A stretch of DNA of 64,000 bases from Streptomyces hygroscopicus subsp. hygroscopicus (GCF_030269125.1 NZ_BSSM01000018.1:1-64000); one strand, 5' to 3'; counted from the first letter of the stretch, positions 1 through 8,835 are shown. Numbers and translations: made by a program. The notes: a model not told the origin generated them from the letters alone.

Positions 1-2
1 CC

Positions 3-1700
3 GCCGTACCACCGGGCGCCGGCACCCCCACCGGCACCGTCAGCTTCTTCGACGGCGCCACCCTCCTCGGCACCGCCACACTCAGCGGCGGCACCGCAAC
101 CCTCACCACCTCCGCACTCCCGGTCGGCACCCACTCCCTCACCGCCGTCTACAACGGCAACGCCAACTTCAGCCCGTCCACCTCACCCGTGGACACCCAG
201 ACGGTGACCCAGGTGGCGACCACCACCACCCTCACGTCCGCCCCCGACCCCTCCGTCTTCGGCCAGGCGAAAACCCTGACCGCGACCGTCACCGCCGTAC
301 CGCCGGGAGCCGGCACACCCACCGGCACCGTCAGCTTCTTCGACGGCGCCACCCTCCTCGGCACCGCCACACTCGTCGGCGGCACCGCAACCCTCACCAC
401 CTCCACCCTCGCCGTCGGCACCCACTCCCTCACCGCCGTCTACAACGGCAGCACAAACTTCGCCGGATCGACGTCCCCGGTAGACATCCAGACCGTCACC
501 CAGGTGGCGACCACGACCACCCTCACCTCCGCCCCCGACCCCTCCGTCTTCGGCCAGGCCAAGACCCTGACCGCGACGGTCACCGCCGTACCGCCGGGCG
601 CAGGCACACCCACCGGAACCGTCAGCTTCTTCGACGGCGCCACCCTCCTCGGCACCGCCACACTCAGCGGCGGCACCGCAACCCTCACCACCTCCACCCT
701 CGCCGTCGGCACCCACTCCCTCACCGCCGTCTACAACGGCAACGCCAACTTCAACCCGTCCACCTCACCCGTGGACACCCAGACGGTCACCCAGGCGGCG
801 ACCACCACCACCCTCACCTCCGCGCCCGACCCCTCCGTCTTCGGCCAGGCCAAGACCCTCACGGCCACCGTCACCGCCGTACCACCGGGCGCCGGCACCC
901 CCACCGGCACCGTCAGCTTCTTCGACGGCGCCACCCTCCTCGGCACCGCCACACTCAGCGGCGGCACCGCAACCCTCACCACCTCCGCACTCCCGGTCGG
1001 GACGCACTCCCTCATCGCCGTCTACAGCGGCAACGCCACCTTCGGCAGCTCCGCGTCCCCCGTCGACACCCAGACCGTCACCAAGGCCTCGACCACCACC
1101 ACCCTCACCTCCGCCCCCAACCCGTCCATCGCCGGTCAGGCCGTCACGCTGACCGCGACCGTCACCGCCGTGCCGCCGGGTACCGGCACGCCGACCGGAA
1201 CCGTGAGCTTCTTCGACGGTGCCACCCTGCTGGGCACCAGCGCCCTCGTCGGCGGCACCGCCACCCTCACCACCTCCAGCCTCACCGTCGGCACCCACTC
1301 CCTCACCGCCGTCTACAACGGAAGCGCCAACTACAACCCCTCCACCTCGCCGGTGGTCACCCAGACGGTCACGAGCGGGACTCCGGCCGCGACGACCCTG
1401 ACGGCGACGGCGGGGACGGCCACGATCGGCTCCGACGGCCTCGCCCATGTCTCCACGTTGAAGGCCACGTTGACGGTGAGCAGTTCCGGCGCGCCCGTGC
1501 CGGGGCAGACGATCACCTTCAAGGTCGGTACCACCACGCTGGGTACGGCCGTGACGAACGCCTCGGGCGTGGCGCAGCTCAGCAACGCGACCGTGGACCC
1601 GCAGACCATCATCCGGGCGGGCAGCCGCTACACGGCGACCTTCGCGGGAACGTCCTCCTTCGCGCCGTCCAGCGCCACCGCCTCACTCGTCCTCGCCTGA
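3..1700 (+). CDS. Ig-like repeat surface protein, 5' truncated by window edge
   Basis: The frame is open from base 3, so the true start lies upstream. The visible part is built of 97-residue (291-bp) tandem repeats of the bacterial Ig-like (Big_3/Ig_3-like) type. Each carries a VTAVPPG..TPTGTVSFFDG core and a THSLTAVYNG strand. A partial copy at 3-218 is followed by copies near 219, 510, 801 and 1092, then a divergent terminal Ig-like domain from about 1377 to the stop. Copies 1-4 are nearly identical at nucleotide level; the fifth and the terminal domain diverge. No membrane anchor or sortase motif follows the last domain. A wall, adhesion or exo-enzyme scaffold role is inferred only from the fold. 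A strong hairpin follows the stop. Confidence 0.85.
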   Translation, partial: AVPPGAGTPTGTVSFFDGATLLGTATLSGGTATLTTSALPVGTHSLTAVYNGNANFSPSTSPVDTQTVTQVATTTTLTSAPDPSVFGQAKTLTATVTAVPPGAGTPTGTVSFFDGATLLGTATLVGGTATLTTSTLAVGTHSLTAVYNGSTNFAGSTSPVDIQTVTQVATTTTLTSAPDPSVFGQAKTLTATVTAVPPGAGTPTGTVSFFDGATLLGTATLSGGTATLTTSTLAVGTHSLTAVYNGNANFNPSTSPVDTQTVTQAATTTTLTSAPDPSVFGQAKTLTATVTAVPPGAGTPTGTVSFFDGATLLGTATLSGGTATLTTSALPVGTHSLIAVYSGNATFGSSASPVDTQTVTKASTTTTLTSAPNPSIAGQAVTLTATVTAVPPGTGTPTGTVSFFDGATLLGTSALVGGTATLTTSSLTVGTHSLTAVYNGSANYNPSTSPVVTQTVTSGTPAATTLTATAGTATIGSDGLAHVSTLKATLTVSSSGAPVPGQTITFKVGTTTLGTAVTNASGVAQLSNATVDPQTIIRAGSRYTATFAGTSSFAPSSATASLVLA

Positions 1701-2014
1701 TCGGCCCCTCGAAGGCGGATCGTTCTCACAGAGACGCCGCAAAACGCCCGAGCGGCACCCTCCGCGGTGCCGCTCGGGCAACCGTTCCTCCTCCGCGAGC
1801 CGCCGTGGCGACCACCGTCACCACGGCGGCTCCGGCAAGCCGGCTCGTCCGGTACCGGCCGCGCGCGGTAGCGACACGGCAGACCCGCACCGAAGTACCA
1901 TCGGCCAAACGAGCGAGAGCACTTGGTCCGCGTTACTGCGGAAAATCGACGCTCGTTCTCCCGTGTGACCACACCCCGCCAAGCCGAGCGGGGCACTTCA
2001 CTCAGGAGACTCCT
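1701..2014. other. Intergenic stretch with two hairpins
   Basis: Contains the terminator at 1746-1779 and a second stem-loop with 10-bp arms (1799-1808 with 1821-1830, 12-nt loop). I see no credible coding frame before the GTG at 2015. The promoter of the small secreted gene should lie in the last 150 bp, but no convincing hexamers stand out. Confidence 0.5.
1746..1779 (+). terminator. Rho-independent-like terminator of the Ig-repeat gene
   Basis: Perfect 14-bp inverted repeat (GCCCGAGCGGCACC and its complement) with a 6-nt loop, 45 bp after the stop. There is no T-tract, which is common for Streptomyces terminators. Confidence 0.7.
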
Positions 2015-2257
2015 GTGACTTTCGCAAAAAGGATGTCCTTCGCCGCCGTTGCCGTCGGCAGTCTGGTGATGACGGGCGCCGGGATCGCGTCGGCCGACAC
2101 CGGGGCGATCGCGGTGACCAACAACAACCCCGGCCTTCTCTCCGGGTTCGCGGCTCCCACCGTCGCCTCCAACCCGCTGAACAACTGCGGCAACTACACT
2201 CCGGCGGGCGCGAGCCTCCTTTCCGGAACGGCCGGGGACACCTGCCTGACCGATTAG
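2015..2257 (+). CDS. Small secreted chaplin-like protein (80 aa)
   Basis: The GTG start is set by an AGGAG six bases upstream; an internal ATG at 2033 lacks a site. A signal peptide (KR, then a hydrophobic core, then GIASA|DT) gives a mature peptide of about 53 residues. The mature part carries NNNPGLLSG near its start, N-x-CGN in the middle and GDTC near the C-terminus. This matches the order and spacing of the short-chaplin signature (SPG-LSGN ... NxCGN ... G-x-x-C) and has the same two cysteines. It lacks the typical VPVHVPVN beta segment, which is replaced by AAPTVASNPL. Chaplins are surface-active amyloids that coat aerial hyphae; whether this divergent copy assembles the same way is inference. 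It is monocistronic between two terminators. Confidence 0.7.
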   Translation: MTFAKRMSFAAVAVGSLVMTGAGIASADTGAIAVTNNNPGLLSGFAAPTVASNPLNNCGNYTPAGASLLSGTAGDTCLTD

Positions 2258-2272
2258 CCGGGAACTGCCGAC

Positions 2273-2313
2273 GCCGAACGCGGACCGGGATACCCGGTCC
2301 GCGTTCGGCTTTT
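2273..2313 (+). terminator. Terminator of the chaplin-like gene
   Basis: Strong hairpin (GCCGAACGCGGACCGGG paired with its complement) directly followed by TTTT; begins 15 bp after the TAG stop. Confidence 0.85.
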
Positions 2314-2459
2314 CGTGATTTCGGTGGACGGATGTCAACACCGCGAACACCCACCGGCTCCCCTTGATCACCCCTTCGCATATGCCCAGGACAAGGACAG
2401 GGGGCGGAGTATGCTATGCCGAACACGCGGAGAATCAGCGAAATATCCAGGAGCGTGTC

Positions 2460-3881
2460 ATGGCCGCTCGACCCCTGTTGGGCCGTCAACCGAATCGACT
2501 TTTACAGGCTCTCGTCGAGGAAACCGGTGTGTCCAATGCCGGGCTGGCACGCCGGATCAACCTGTGCGGTGCCGAATACGGACTCGACCTCCGTTACGAC
2601 AAGACGTCCGTCAGCCGCTGGCTGCGGGGCCAGCAAGCACGTGGGCTGACCCCCCAGATCGTCGCCGAGGTGCTGAGCAGGAAGCTCAACCGTGAGGTCA
2701 CCGTCGCCGAGATCGGCATGGCGGACCTCACGGCACGGCACTCGCCCAAGGCGGGACTCACCTTCGTTCCGCCCCTGGCCGGAGCGATCGACCAGGTCTG
2801 CGGCTTATGGCGAGCCGACGCGGGTCGGCCCGCCTACGCACAAGGTTCCAGGGTGGGCACCCCCCGGCTTCTCGCATCGTGCCGGGACTGGCTGGCAGGC
2901 CACGCCGACGCGGACGTCTCCCGGTCGGCCGGATGCCGCGTCGGCGCCGCGGACATCGAGACGGTGCGCGTGATCACCCAGGACCTGGCCGCCGCCGACC
3001 ACCGTTTCGGCAGCGGCCACATAAGGCCGATGGCGGTCCACTGCCTCAACACCCTGGTCGCGAAACTCCTCAAGGGCTCGTACAGCCAGCGCACGGGACG
3101 CCGGCTCTTCGCCTGCGCGGCCCGATTGACGGAGCTGGCGGGTTACATGGCGGTCGACGTCGGCAGACCGGGACTCGCACAGCGCTATTACATCCAGGCC
3201 CTGCGGCTCTCGCAGGCGGCGGACGATCGCGGCTACGGCGCCTACATCATCGCGAGGAGCATCTGTCAGCTCGCGGTCTCCTCCGGGCACGATCGGATGG
3301 TCGTTCAGGCGGCACGCATCGCCCTCCAGGGCACGCCCCAGCCGGCCACACCGACGCTCCGCGCGCTCCTGCACGCATCGGAGGCCCGCGGGCACGCCGT
3401 CACCGGCGACCTAGCGGCCTACCGGAACGCCGCGGCGCAGGCCCAGGAGGCGCTGGCGCAGGCCGGGACGGAAAGCGAACCGGAGTGGGCCGAGAACTTC
3501 GACCAGGCGTATCTCGCCGGCGAACTGGCTCATTGCTGTCTCGCGTTGGGCCGGCCGAACCTCGCGGTGCGGGAGGCGAGCCGAGCCCTCTCGGCCCACC
3601 CCGGGTCCCGCAAGCGCAGACGGGCCATCGACCTCCTTCTCCTGGCCACGGCTCAACTGCGGGCGGGGGAAGTGGAGGAGGCCTGCGCCGCCGCCACGTC
3701 GGCCGTCCGGCTGTCCGTCGATTTACGGTCCAGCCTGTGCAGCGGATATATGGATCATTTTCAGTCACTGCTGGCGGATTCATCCCGGGTGGCCGCCGCC
3801 CGCGAGTTCGAAGAAGCACTCATGCACGCCCGTACGGAAAAGCGGAATCAGGAGGCCGCCACCTCGCGCGCCTACGCGTGA
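2460..3881 (+). CDS. HTH/TPR-type transcriptional regulator (473 aa)
   Basis: The ATG at 2460 has AGGAG six bases upstream; the longer frame to 2364 has no site. Residues about 5-75 form a helix-turn-helix region (LLQALVEETGVSNAGLARRIN, then KTSVSRWLRGQQ). Residues about 150-460 are Ala/Leu-rich helical repeats of TPR type (ALRLSQAADDRGYGAYIIA, AVREASRALSAHPG). This architecture is common in Streptomyces developmental and antibiotic regulators, NsdA-like in layout, but I cannot assign it to a named member. It follows the chaplin-like gene after a terminator and is probably transcribed alone. The TPR part may sense a peptide or partner protein, which is inference from the fold. Confidence 0.75.
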   Translation: MAARPLLGRQPNRLLQALVEETGVSNAGLARRINLCGAEYGLDLRYDKTSVSRWLRGQQARGLTPQIVAEVLSRKLNREVTVAEIGMADLTARHSPKAGLTFVPPLAGAIDQVCGLWRADAGRPAYAQGSRVGTPRLLASCRDWLAGHADADVSRSAGCRVGAADIETVRVITQDLAAADHRFGSGHIRPMAVHCLNTLVAKLLKGSYSQRTGRRLFACAARLTELAGYMAVDVGRPGLAQRYYIQALRLSQAADDRGYGAYIIARSICQLAVSSGHDRMVVQAARIALQGTPQPATPTLRALLHASEARGHAVTGDLAAYRNAAAQAQEALAQAGTESEPEWAENFDQAYLAGELAHCCLALGRPNLAVREASRALSAHPGSRKRRRAIDLLLLATAQLRAGEVEEACAAATSAVRLSVDLRSSLCSGYMDHFQSLLADSSRVAAAREFEEALMHARTEKRNQEAATSRAYA

Positions 3882-4649
3882 CAGGGGTGGTACATCGGCG
3901 ATTTCTCTTGTGTGCATCCGACGGGCGCGAGAGGTACCGGTGAATTCTTGATGAGGTCCGGCGCCGAGTGCTGCAATGGAAACATCCACGCCGGTCGACA
4001 GCCCCCGGACGGGGCTCGGCAAACGGCCGTCGGCTTTCCCGTCAACGGAAGGACCAAGGCGACGCCGCCGTATGCCGGTGGGCAGCTCTGCCCTGGGGAC
4101 GGTGGATCCGTCAGTCGGTGCCAGCTCGGAGGGCGCCGACTGACGCGCGTTCACCGGACGACGGCAACCACGGCCCGGTGAGTGCCGATGCCGCCCGGAT
4201 CGACGCGGACCCGGCATGGTGGCGCGTGCACCCGGCCCTCCTCCGCGCCCGCTGTCGGCCCGTCACCCGCTCCCTTGTTCCAAGGTGCCGGGGCAGGGTG
4301 GTGAGCGACGTGCGGCGACGTCGTACCACCGCCCTTTCGTGCCCGGGTGCCGATGTCATCCGCTCGGCCCATCTCCCTTCACCACGGCGGCAGGTGGCCC
4401 GCACCGCCGACCAAGGCCCGAGGCGCCGCGTCACCCGCGATCGGACCGCCCCGAGCACCCCGGGACTCACACCCCGCCTCCCCTGCCCGTGTGATTCCGT
4501 TGCTCATCCAGGCGATCTCCTGTGGCGCGGCCCGGACCCACCCCCCAAGATCACATGTGAGAGAACGGTGAAGAAGCGCCAGCGTGCCCCTCACGTCCGC
4601 AGCGGTCCTTCGTTCTCGGTCACCCCACTGACTGTCAGGAGAGTTGTCC
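3882..4649. other. Long intergenic region, no gene seen
   Basis: 768 bp between the regulator and the YVTN protein. Open frames exist on both strands, but they lack ribosome sites, family motifs and consistent codon bias; translations are Arg/Pro-rich as expected of noncoding high-GC DNA. An AGGAG at 4637-4641 serves the next gene. Confidence 0.5.
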
Positions 4650-5738
4650 ATGCACGTCACACACGACCCGCGGGCGGCGCGTACCTCCCGAACCCGAACT
4701 CTCCGCGGGGCCCTCGCCCGACGCGGCGGGCTCTCGCTCACCACCGCGGCGGTCACGCTGTTCGCCCTCGTCCTCCCCGCCACCGGCTCGCAGGCCGCGA
4801 CGGAGCATGCGGGGGCGGGGGTGTCGACGTGGCATTCCGGGGGGAACGACGGCTGGCGAGACCACCGCGTCTACGTGGCCGACCAGGCCGACGACGCGGT
4901 GTCCGTGATCAACACCGCGACCAACAGGGTGATCGGCACCATCCCGGTGGGTGAGACGCCCTTCGGTGTGGCGGTGTCCGAGGACCTCCAGCGCGCGTAC
5001 GTGACGAACCACGGCGGGAACTCGGTGTCCGTGATCAACACGGCCACCAACACGGTGACCGCCACCATCCCCGTCGGAACGGGGCCCTACGGCGTCGCGG
5101 TGGACTCCGCTCGGCGACGGGTCTACGTGGCCAATGAGACCTCCGGCACCGTCTCGGTGATCAACACGGCCACGAACGCGGTCACGGCGACCATCAACGT
5201 CGGGGGCAGCCCGTTCGCCGTAGCCGCCGCCGGGCGGCTCGGCCGTGTCTACGTGACCGACATCAACGCCGACAGGGTGTCCGTCATCAAATCCTCCACC
5301 AACGCGGTGACAGCCACCGTTCCCGTGGGCGACACTCCGGTCGCGGTGGCCGTGGACGAGTCCAGGCACCTCGCGTACGTGACCGATCAGGCTGCCAACG
5401 CGGTCTCCGTCTTCAGCACGAGGACCAACTCGGTCACGAAGACGATTCCGGTGGGCGCCACCCCCTTCGGCATCGCGCTGGCGCTGTGGCGCGGCAACGC
5501 GTACGTCGCCAACCAGGGCGCCGGCACCGTGTCCGTCATCAACAGGCAGACCGAGACGGTCTCGGGGACGGTTCCGGTCGGCCAGGCGCCGACGGGAGTC
5601 GCCGCCGACCCGCTGTGCGGCCACATCTTCGTGACCAACCTCCTGTCCAACACGGTCTCGGTGATCAACCCGGTCACCAGGAAGGTGATCGTCACGATCC
5701 CCGTGGGCACCGCCCCCAGTGGTGTGGCCGTCGGCTGA
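4650..5738 (+). CDS. Secreted YVTN beta-propeller repeat protein (362 aa)
   Basis: The ATG at 4650 has AGGAG eight bases upstream; a TTG at 4644 is an alternative. An Arg-rich N-terminus, a hydrophobic stretch (LTTAAVTLFALVLPA) and SQA|A give a Sec/Tat-like signal peptide ending near residue 50. Seven consecutive 42-residue repeats follow (VYVADQADDAVSVINTATN type), each with [VA]YV[TA][ND], VSVI.T.TN and IPVG..P.GVAV. Seven repeats are enough to close a seven-bladed YVTN/NHL-like propeller with almost nothing left over. Such proteins are extracellular binding scaffolds; the ligand is unknown. There is one Cys, in repeat 6. The gene is followed by a 42-bp perfect palindrome. Confidence 0.85.
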   Translation: MHVTHDPRAARTSRTRTLRGALARRGGLSLTTAAVTLFALVLPATGSQAATEHAGAGVSTWHSGGNDGWRDHRVYVADQADDAVSVINTATNRVIGTIPVGETPFGVAVSEDLQRAYVTNHGGNSVSVINTATNTVTATIPVGTGPYGVAVDSARRRVYVANETSGTVSVINTATNAVTATINVGGSPFAVAAAGRLGRVYVTDINADRVSVIKSSTNAVTATVPVGDTPVAVAVDESRHLAYVTDQAANAVSVFSTRTNSVTKTIPVGATPFGIALALWRGNAYVANQGAGTVSVINRQTETVSGTVPVGQAPTGVAADPLCGHIFVTNLLSNTVSVINPVTRKVIVTIPVGTAPSGVAVG

Positions 5739-5808
5739 GCGACGGCACCGTCTCGCAGCGGTGACCTCCGTGCCCGGACGGCGAGCGGGCCGGGGGCCGC
5801 ACGGCGCA

Positions 5809-5850
5809 TCGCGGGGCGGGACGGGCCGGCCGGCCCGTCCCGCCCCGCGA
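5809..5850. terminator. Perfect 42-bp palindrome downstream of YVTN gene
   Basis: The two 21-base halves are exact reverse complements with no spacer (left arm begins TCGCGGGGCGGGACGGGCC). It lies 70 bp after the YVTN stop. Its likely role is a very stable bidirectional terminator hairpin; there is no T-run. Confidence 0.65.
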
Positions 5851-5975
5851 CGGTCTGTCGCGTGTCCGCGCGGACGCGTCGTCGGCGGCTGGCTTCGCCA
5901 CCGCGCCCCGGTGGCCGGAACCTGCCCCCGCACGACGGAGGGTCTTCCCGGACGCCGGGCCGCTCCCCTCCGGCC

Positions 5976-6445
5976 ATGGCAGCGCGGGACCTCCAGGAGC
6001 GGATCAAGAAGCTGATCGTGGACCGGCGGCTGACCCCGGGGCACCGCTGCCGACCGAGCCTGAGCTGATGGAGTTCCTCGGCGCGAGCCGGAACTCGGCG
6101 CGCGAGGCGCTGAAGGCTCTCCAGGCGATGGGCATCGCCAAACGCGTTGGTCGACCGCATGGAACAGCAGGTGGCGCAGGGCGCCGGCCTCGCCGACACC
6201 GACCGTGCCTTCCACGCCACGCTCTACCAAAGCCTGGACGACGCCCTGCTCAGCGAGGTGCTGGAGGCGTTCTGGGACGCCTTCCACCGGGTGCGCCGGG
6301 ACCTGGTGGACGTGCCGCAGGAACCCACGTCACCTGCCGCCGGCACCGGGAGATCCCGGACGCGGTCCGCGCCGGGGACTCGCCGCGGGCGGAGCGTGCC
6401 GCAAGGGACCACTTCGGGAACGTGCGGACACGGCTGTCGGGGTGA
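5976..6445 (+). pseudogene. Decayed GntR/FadR-type regulator
   Basis: Fragments of one FCD-type GntR regulator lie in three frames. Frame A (5976 on) reads MAARDLQERIKKLIVDRRLTPG, the wing-helix start. A one-base loss near 6043 shifts to frame B (LPTEPELMEFLGASRNSAREALKALQAMGI), the recognition helix. Near 6140 the reading jumps to a third frame with VDRMEQQVAQGAGLADTDRA and FHATLYQSLDDALLSEVLEAFW, part of the FCD domain. Most of the first half of that domain is missing. Near 6330-6350 another shift leads to REIPDAVRAGDSPRAERAARDHF and the stop at 6445. Two frameshifts plus an internal deletion make a functional product very unlikely. Confidence 0.85.
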
Positions 6446-6476
6446 GCCGGGCTCCGTCCGCCGGAGCGAGGCCGGC

Positions 6477-7034
6477 TCAGCGGGGCCGCCGGCGGCGGGC
6501 GCGCAGGCCCACGGCGACGGCGGCGATCGAGGCGAGCGCGAGCCCTGTCACGGCCTGGGCGGTGTCCGGTCCGGAGCCGCTGGTGGCCACGGTGGCGAAG
6601 TGCGCGGTGGCCCCGGCGCCCGCGCCCGCGTCGACCGGGACTGCGGAGGCTCCTTTGCCCTGGGCCACGGCCTCGCTCCCGGTCACGGCCTCGTTCCCGG
6701 CCACGACCCTGATCGTGCCGCTGACCACCCGGTCGGCGCAGGTGACCCTGACGTCGTAGGACCCCGGCCCGACCGCGGAGCCGACCCGGGTCCTTCCGGA
6801 CAGCGTGCCCTGGCCGCCGGTGAGGCGGGCGTCGGCGGTGAAGGCGCGGGAGGCGGCGGTGGCCTGCTGTCCGGTACAGCCGGTGACCCACAGGGTCACA
6901 TCGGCCCCCGGTGCGGGAGCTTCGGGCGCCGCGGCGAGGGTGCCGCCGTCCGCGGCGTGCGCCGCGGGGGCCGACGTGCCGAGCGCGGCGACGGCCAGGA
7001 GGCCGCCGCACACAGTGAGGGGTAGTGAGCCCAT
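6477..7034 (-). CDS. Secreted, C-terminally membrane-anchored protein (185 aa)
   Basis: The ATG at 7034 has GGAGG seven bases upstream; an upstream in-frame extension to 7085 is unsupported. An N-terminal signal peptide (TVCGGLLAVAALGTSAPAAHA|A) is followed by about 115 residues with two cysteines (TGCTGQ, VTCADR). These look like a small beta-rich domain (GPGSYDVRVTC). A Gly/Ala/Val linker leads to a C-terminal hydrophobic helix (VTGLALASIAAVAVGL) and an RARRRRPR stop-transfer tail. No LPxTG/LAxTG pentapeptide precedes the helix, so it is probably simply membrane-anchored. Function unknown. It sits on the same strand as the phosphonate cluster but is separated from it by 93 bp. Confidence 0.7.
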   Translation of the reverse strand: MGSLPLTVCGGLLAVAALGTSAPAAHAADGGTLAAAPEAPAPGADVTLWVTGCTGQQATAASRAFTADARLTGGQGTLSGRTRVGSAVGPGSYDVRVTCADRVVSGTIRVVAGNEAVTGSEAVAQGKGASAVPVDAGAGAGATAHFATVATSGSGPDTAQAVTGLALASIAAVAVGLRARRRRPR

Positions 7035-7127
7035 CGTGAACCTCCAGACACTCAGGAGGTTCTCCCGGCCGGGGCGCCCCCGCATCCCGGGGGGTGCCCC
7101 GTTGCTCCATCCGGGTGAGGCCGGGTT

Positions 7128-7907
7128 TCAGATCAGGTCGACCAGGCCCGCGATCGAGTCCACGATCTCGGAGGGCCGGAAGGGATACCGGTCCACGTCC
7201 TCCGACCGGGTCACTCCGCTGAGCACCAGGAAGGTGCGCATGCCGGCTTCCAGGCCCGCCAGCACATCGGTGTCCATCCGGTCGCCGATCATCGCGGAGG
7301 TCTCGGAGTGGGCCCCGATCGCGTTCAGGCCCGCGCGCATCATCAGCGGGTTGGGCTTGCCGACGAAGTACGGCTTGCGGCCGGTCGCGGCGGTGATCAG
7401 GGCGGCGACCGAGCCGGTGGCGGGCAGGGCGCCCTCGGTGGAGGGGCCGACGTTGTCGGGGTTGGTGGCGATGAACCGGGCACCGTCGTTGATCAGCCGG
7501 ACGGCCTTGGTCATGGCCTCGAAGGAGTAGGTGCGGGTCTCGCCGAGGATCACGAAGTCGGGCTCGTGGTCGGTGAGGACGTAGCCGACGTCGTGCAGCG
7601 CGGTGGTCAGGCCGGCCTCGCCGATGACGTAGGCGCTGCCGCCGGGCCGCTGGTCGTTCAGGAACTGGGCGGTCGCGAGCGCCGAGGTCCAGATGTTCGG
7701 CACCGGCACGTCCAGGCCCATCCGGCGCAGCCGGGCGTGCAGGTCGCGGGCGGTGTAGATGGAGTTGTTGGTGAGGACGAGGAAGGGGCGGCCCGAGTCG
7801 CGCAGCTTCTTCAGGAAGTCCTCGGCACCGGGGATCGGCACGCCCTCGTGGATCAGGACGCCGTCCATGTCGGTGAGCCACGATTCGATCGGCTTGCGGT
7901 CTGCCAT
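7128..7907 (-). CDS. HAD-IIA (NagD-like) phosphatase (259 aa)
   Basis: The HAD motifs are all present. Motif I is LTDMDGVL (nucleophile and acid Asp about 13 and 15), motif II is VLTNNS, the Lys motif is GKPNPLM and motif IV is GDRMDTDV. The C2 cap lies between motifs II and III, as in the NagD/PGP class IIA family, and the length is typical. Enzymes of this class dephosphorylate small metabolites such as nucleotides, phosphoglycolate and pyridoxal phosphate. The start has AGGAG nine bases upstream. It is the last gene of the putative aminophosphonate run, 73 bp after the alkaline-phosphatase-type gene. It may remove phosphate from an intermediate, or be an unrelated housekeeping gene. Confidence 0.85.
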   Translation of the reverse strand: MADRKPIESWLTDMDGVLIHEGVPIPGAEDFLKKLRDSGRPFLVLTNNSIYTARDLHARLRRMGLDVPVPNIWTSALATAQFLNDQRPGGSAYVIGEAGLTTALHDVGYVLTDHEPDFVILGETRTYSFEAMTKAVRLINDGARFIATNPDNVGPSTEGALPATGSVAALITAATGRKPYFVGKPNPLMMRAGLNAIGAHSETSAMIGDRMDTDVLAGLEAGMRTFLVLSGVTRSEDVDRYPFRPSEIVDSIAGLVDLI

Positions 7908-7980
7908 GTTGTGCGTCTCCTGGCATGCGTGGGATCTACGAGCGGGGGCGCCGGAACCACGGCGTACCGACGCCCCCAGC

Positions 7981-8835
7981 CTAGTCAGCCGTGGCTGATC
8001 CGTACCCCGTCGTTCGGCGGGTAGCCGACGGAGTGTGCAGGGGGCGGCCGTCCAGGCCCCAGGCCGGGTCGAGGGCGATGCCGAGATGGGTGAGGGCGCA
8101 GGCGGCGACGTCCGGCATCCGCACGTCGTCGCGGACGGAGCCGGGCGGGAGGCCGCCGCCGACGGCGATCAGGAAGGTCCGGCTCTCCTGCGGGCTGGGG
8201 CCGCCGTGGCCGCCGGTGTCGGTGTGGCCGTGGTCGGCGGTGACCATGACCAGCCAGTCCTCGTCCGCGGGGCGCGCACCGACGGCGGCCACGAGCTGTC
8301 CGACGTGGACGTCCGCGCCGCGGATGGCCTCCAGGTACTGCCGCGAGGCGGCGCCGTGCTCGTGACCCGCCTGGTCGATGCCGTCCAGCTGCACGAACAG
8401 GGCGTCCGGTGCCCCGCCGCGCAGCTCGGCGACCACCCGGGACGTCGTACCGGCGTCGTACTCGGCGCGCGGCGTGGCCACCCGCGTGCCGACCTTCGCG
8501 GAGAAGACGGTCTCGGCGAGCGGGGCCCAGGAGGTGACCGCGCAGGTGTTCAGGCCGGGAGCGGCCGTCGACACCCGGCTGAGGAAGTCCGGGTACTCGG
8601 CGAATCTGCCGCCGCTGAAGGTGTTGTCCCGCACGTGGTGCTTGTCGGGCCACACACCGGTGAGGACGGTGGCCCATCCGGGACCGGACAGGGTGGGCGC
8701 GTGCGGCTCGATACGGCTCGGCGCGGTGAGCCCGGCGGCCATCAGCGCGGCCAGGTGCGGGGCGCCGGCGTCCTCGATACGGCTGAGGAGCGCGCCGTCC
8801 AGACCTATGACCAGCACCTTCGGTGTACGGGGCAC
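7981..8835 (-). CDS. Alkaline-phosphatase-superfamily phosphodiesterase/phosphonate hydrolase (284 aa)
   Basis: The GTG at 8835 (VPRTPKVLVIGLDG) has GGAGG six bases upstream and fits the family start. Motifs of the nucleotide pyrophosphatase/phosphodiesterase group are present: VIGLDGA with the first metal Asp, PTLSGPGWATVLTG with a Ser/Thr nucleophile region, DGIDQAGHEHG, and VTADHGHTDTGGHGG carrying the metal-binding Asp/His cluster. There is no signal peptide, so it is cytoplasmic. It follows the phosphonate-type binding protein by 73 bp on the same strand. Phosphonoacetate hydrolase (PhnA) belongs to this superfamily, so C-P bond hydrolysis of a phosphonate intermediate is plausible, but a diesterase role cannot be excluded. 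Confidence 0.75.
   Translation of the reverse strand: MPRTPKVLVIGLDGALLSRIEDAGAPHLAALMAAGLTAPSRIEPHAPTLSGPGWATVLTGVWPDKHHVRDNTFSGGRFAEYPDFLSRVSTAAPGLNTCAVTSWAPLAETVFSAKVGTRVATPRAEYDAGTTSRVVAELRGGAPDALFVQLDGIDQAGHEHGAASRQYLEAIRGADVHVGQLVAAVGARPADEDWLVMVTADHGHTDTGGHGGPSPQESRTFLIAVGGGLPPGSVRDDVRMPDVAACALTHLGIALDPAWGLDGRPLHTPSATRRTTGYGSATAD

Noticed and set aside
183..1448. Gly-rich minus-strand frames opposite the Ig repeats
   Set aside because: They are mirror frames of a repetitive GC-rich coding sequence and carry no motif.
3968..4954. Long plus-strand frame across the intergenic region before the YVTN gene
   Set aside because: Composition is Arg/Pro/Gly-rich, it lacks a ribosome site and runs into the start of the real gene in another frame.
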